DNA from: Ketobacter sp. MCCC 1A13808 | Lineage (GTDB): Bacteria; Pseudomonadota; Gammaproteobacteria; Pseudomonadales; Ketobacteraceae | Reading direction: 5' to 3' | DNA: 64,000 nt | NCBI RefSeq assembly: GCF_009746715.1 | Contig: NZ_VRKW01000004.1 | Coordinates: 248,001-312,000 of the forward strand | Part shown: positions 62,082 through 64,000 of the stretch, in pieces | Position numbering within the stretch: position 1 is the stretch's first letter | Layout of the letters: each line of letters begins with the position of its first letter | Made by a program: the position numbers and the translations under genes | The notes under the pieces: model-generated | What the model saw: only the letters and a program-made list of their open reading frames with translations | The model's database searches: none | Told to the model about the DNA's origin: nothing

Positions 62082-62753
62082 CTAAACGGACAGCTCGTAT
62101 ATTCCGTGTTCTCCGCGCCAGATCCAATTCACACTACTATCTTGGAACCATAAAAACGCCCCCTCCATCATCCAAGGCCAGTGCTCTTCATCCAATTCGG
62201 ATTCCCGACGCAGATAGTAAATAAAGGACGCCAGAATGGTATCGTGGGTCACGTGCAGTGAAATAGATCCGTCCGGACCTTGCGCAAGCCGCAGGTGCTC
62301 AAGCAAGCGCTGAGCGCCCTCCCCCGGCGAAAGCACACCACGCACCTCGTTACGTAAGTGCTTTTTTGCGAAAGCCAACGGACCCAGCTTCATGAAATAG
62401 GGCCCCGCCACCGGCAGATCCTGAACGTAGCTACCTGGCTCCACCAAGGTTGAATCGGTGTGGACGGGCAACTCAACCCCCGCTCCTTGCGCCATCGCTT
62501 CTGCTGTTTTTACACAACGGTCTACTGGGCTGGAATAGATACCGGCAATGGGACGGGTGATATTGCGGCCCCACTGCTTCGCTAATTCAACGCCCTCAGG
62601 CGTTAGGGGGATGTCATACCCGGCGAAACCATTGCCGGGCTGCTCACGTATGGAATGACGAGTTAACAGTGTTACCGGCTTATCCGTTGGTAACAGGCTT
62701 AAGGATGGGATCAATTCAGGATGTAGATGGCGTAATACTTCCGTATCTTCCAC
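62082..62753 (-). CDS. Histidine phosphatase family protein
   Basis: 223 residues. The phosphohistidine motif reads LLTRHSIRE near residue 30 (RHS rather than RHG), with SSPVDRCVKTAEAMA near 81, Glu in LVEPGSY near 105 and the second His in HVTHDTILASF near 168. Phosphomonoesterase of unknown substrate. Located 63 bp upstream of the yadG start on the same strand. Confidence 0.88.
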   Translation of the reverse strand: MEDTEVLRHLHPELIPSLSLLPTDKPVTLLTRHSIREQPGNGFAGYDIPLTPEGVELAKQWGRNITRPIAGIYSSPVDRCVKTAEAMAQGAGVELPVHTDSTLVEPGSYVQDLPVAGPYFMKLGPLAFAKKHLRNEVRGVLSPGEGAQRLLEHLRLAQGPDGSISLHVTHDTILASFIYYLRRESELDEEHWPWMMEGAFLWFQDSSVNWIWRGEHGIYELSV

Positions 62754-62867
62754 GGGCTGGCTCCCATGACTACTTTAGCGAAACGGTAGTTTACCAGAAA
62801 CTATGATTGACATTAGGACAAAGCCGAGCTAAATATGACGGATCGTCACATAATGACGGAGGATGCA

Positions 62868-63578
62868 ATGAACACTCAAAGTCGCCGTCAAAGAGAATTC
62901 CGGCAGCGGGAACAAAAATTCGTAAATGCCGCCCGTGACATCATTAGACGCGAGAGCGTTTCTAACCTCACCATGGATAAGATAGCTGAGCTCACGGAAT
63001 ACGCAAAAGGTACGGTCTACAAACATTTTTCCTGTAAAGAAGACATACTGTGCGGCCTATGTCTGGACGGGCTTGAACACTTATTAAACCAATTTGAATT
63101 CTCGACCACCTTCCCGGGAACATGCCGCGAGCGAATACTCTGTCTCGCCATGAGCTATAAACAATTTACTCTACAGTTTCCGGAAGAATTTGATCTACTG
63201 ATATCCTGCAGAACGGATAATATCCGAGACAAGGCTTCACCTTTGCGCATGCAACAGCTTGATGAGCTGGAGCAACAGATAATTGATCTACTTAAAAACC
63301 TTATTTCTCAAGCAATAGAAAAGGACGACCTCTGCTTGCCGGATAATATGAAACAGGACGATATTTGTTTTGGATTGTGGGCAATGACCTTTGGCATGCT
63401 GACATTGGACAGAACAGATCCAACAGTAAGAAGTCTCCAATCATCCGATACAGACCAGCTCATCAGATCCCAGATAGGCTGCCTGCTGGATGGCTATGGA
63501 TGGGCACCACTGAGCCGGAATCACGACTACGACCTAACCTATAACAATATATTAGCGTTTTTGAACCCAGCCTCGTAA
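62868..63578 (+). CDS. TetR-family transcriptional regulator
   Basis: 236 residues from ATG 62868, preferred over ATG 62835 because GGAGG lies 5 nt upstream. N-terminal HTH: FVNAARDIIRRESVSNLTMDKIAELTEYAKGTVYKHF at about residues 18-54, with KGTVYKHFSCKEDI as the recognition region. The effector domain is helical and unlike known classes. It precedes an RND transporter gene by 10 bp and probably controls it. Confidence 0.93.
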   Translation: MNTQSRRQREFRQREQKFVNAARDIIRRESVSNLTMDKIAELTEYAKGTVYKHFSCKEDILCGLCLDGLEHLLNQFEFSTTFPGTCRERILCLAMSYKQFTLQFPEEFDLLISCRTDNIRDKASPLRMQQLDELEQQIIDLLKNLISQAIEKDDLCLPDNMKQDDICFGLWAMTFGMLTLDRTDPTVRSLQSSDTDQLIRSQIGCLLDGYGWAPLSRNHDYDLTYNNILAFLNPAS

Positions 63579-63588
63579 GGATTGATAT

Positions 63589-64000
63589 ATGCATTCCCCT
63601 ATCGCCGTTTGGCTAGTTAAAAATAGATTAATGCTGTTTTTAATAAGCCTGGTTTTGATCGGAGTAAGTTGCTATGGCGCGCTGAATCTGACGGTTAAAT
63701 CAGACTATAAAATATTCTTCGAAAAAACCAATCCGCAAATGCTGGAAAACGAACGAATACAGCAATCCTTCAGTTCCAGTGACAATGTTCTGTTGATCCT
63801 GAATCCCGGTGACGGTGAAATATTTAGCCGGGAACATCTGGATGCAATCGAGTCATTAACCCGGGATGCATGGCTGACACCGTATTCCCAGCGTGTTGAT
63901 TCACTCACTAATTTCCAAAATACTTTTGTGGACGGCGATGAGCTTTTAGTGGAAGACCTGGTTTCCGACGCGCTCAACATGAGTGACGAAGAAATAGCAT
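63589..64000 (+). CDS. RND-superfamily (MMPL/HAE3-type) transporter, N-terminal part, cut by window end
   Basis: The frame opens at ATG 63589 (AAGGAT 9 nt upstream) and runs off the window. The visible 137 residues start MHSPIAVWLVKNRLMLFLISLVLIG, one TM helix, then YKIFFEKTNPQMLENERIQ, the typical start of the periplasmic domain of MMPL-type RND proteins. Probably an efflux or lipid/hopanoid-type exporter. It forms a unit with the TetR gene. Confidence 0.82.
   Translation, partial: MHSPIAVWLVKNRLMLFLISLVLIGVSCYGALNLTVKSDYKIFFEKTNPQMLENERIQQSFSSSDNVLLILNPGDGEIFSREHLDAIESLTRDAWLTPYSQRVDSLTNFQNTFVDGDELLVEDLVSDALNMSDEEIA

Overview
The window reads as ordinary chromosome of a free-living, aerobic gammaproteobacterium of roughly 50% GC (inference). 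The gene set includes RdgC, TmcA, the long QueF form, YadGH, a Pat-type protein acetyltransferase, an AlgP-like histone H1-like protein, a LiuR-controlled leucine-degradation cluster, ornithine-lipid genes and many acyl-CoA enzymes. Together these resemble the Pseudomonadales/Oceanospirillales group (Alcanivorax, Marinobacter or Ketobacter-like). I saw no insertion sequence, prophage, integrase or CRISPR array. One tRNA gene, for serine (GGA), is present.

Layout. 1-9.1 kb: end of an unknown beta-rich protein, MaoC-type hydratase, TatD nuclease, a GMC dehydrogenase with a Tat-exported partner, a small outer-membrane barrel and etfBA. 9.1-13.2 kb: a secreted chalcone-isomerase-like protein, olsB-olsA for ornithine lipid, an M14 peptidase and msrA. 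13.3-20.8 kb: liuR-liuA-liuB-(liuC remnant)-liuD-aacS on the minus strand, with a MerR-type operator/promoter. 20.9-28.4 kb: an SDR, a GlpD-like dehydrogenase, a TonB receptor divergent from a BlaI/M56 pair, a lipoprotein and an alpha/beta hydrolase. 28.4-34.8 kb: rdgC, a tail-anchored double-FHA protein, a thiolase, the histone-like protein and a diiron ferritin-like protein. 34.9-40.1 kb: a tightly coupled iron-linked operon (imelysin, di-heme oxidoreductase, imelysin lipoprotein, DUF1513) behind a Fur-box promoter. 40.1-48.1 kb: an HSL-type esterase, then a four-gene run of FAD oxidoreductase, tmcA, pat and an HDAC-like deacetylase. 48.2-54.7 kb: a Cys-rich conserved protein, a diguanylate cyclase, a decayed epimerase tail, MscS, a cold-shock protein with a long leader, a pseudouridine synthase and a double thioredoxin-fold protein. 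54.7-64 kb: tRNA-Ser, a nitroreductase, an endonuclease V homologue that has lost metal ligands, an adenylate cyclase with an AbgT transporter, yadGH-queF, a histidine phosphatase and a TetR/RND pair cut by the window end.

How the genes work together. ETF takes electrons from acyl-CoA dehydrogenases such as LiuA. LiuA, LiuB and LiuD carry leucine carbon to 3-methylglutaconyl-CoA, but the next two steps (LiuC, LiuE) are not encoded here: liuC survives only as a C-terminal scar and liuE is absent. Aacs and the thiolase would handle acetoacetate and acyl-CoA ends. Pat and the HDAC-like protein form a possible acetylation writer/eraser pair in one transcription unit.

The most notable observations are the liuC scar, the endonuclease V homologue without its usual catalytic acids, the Fur-controlled imelysin/di-heme operon, the Pat/deacetylase/TmcA operon and the BlaI/M56/TonB locus. 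I did not find a clearly new defence or mobile system.
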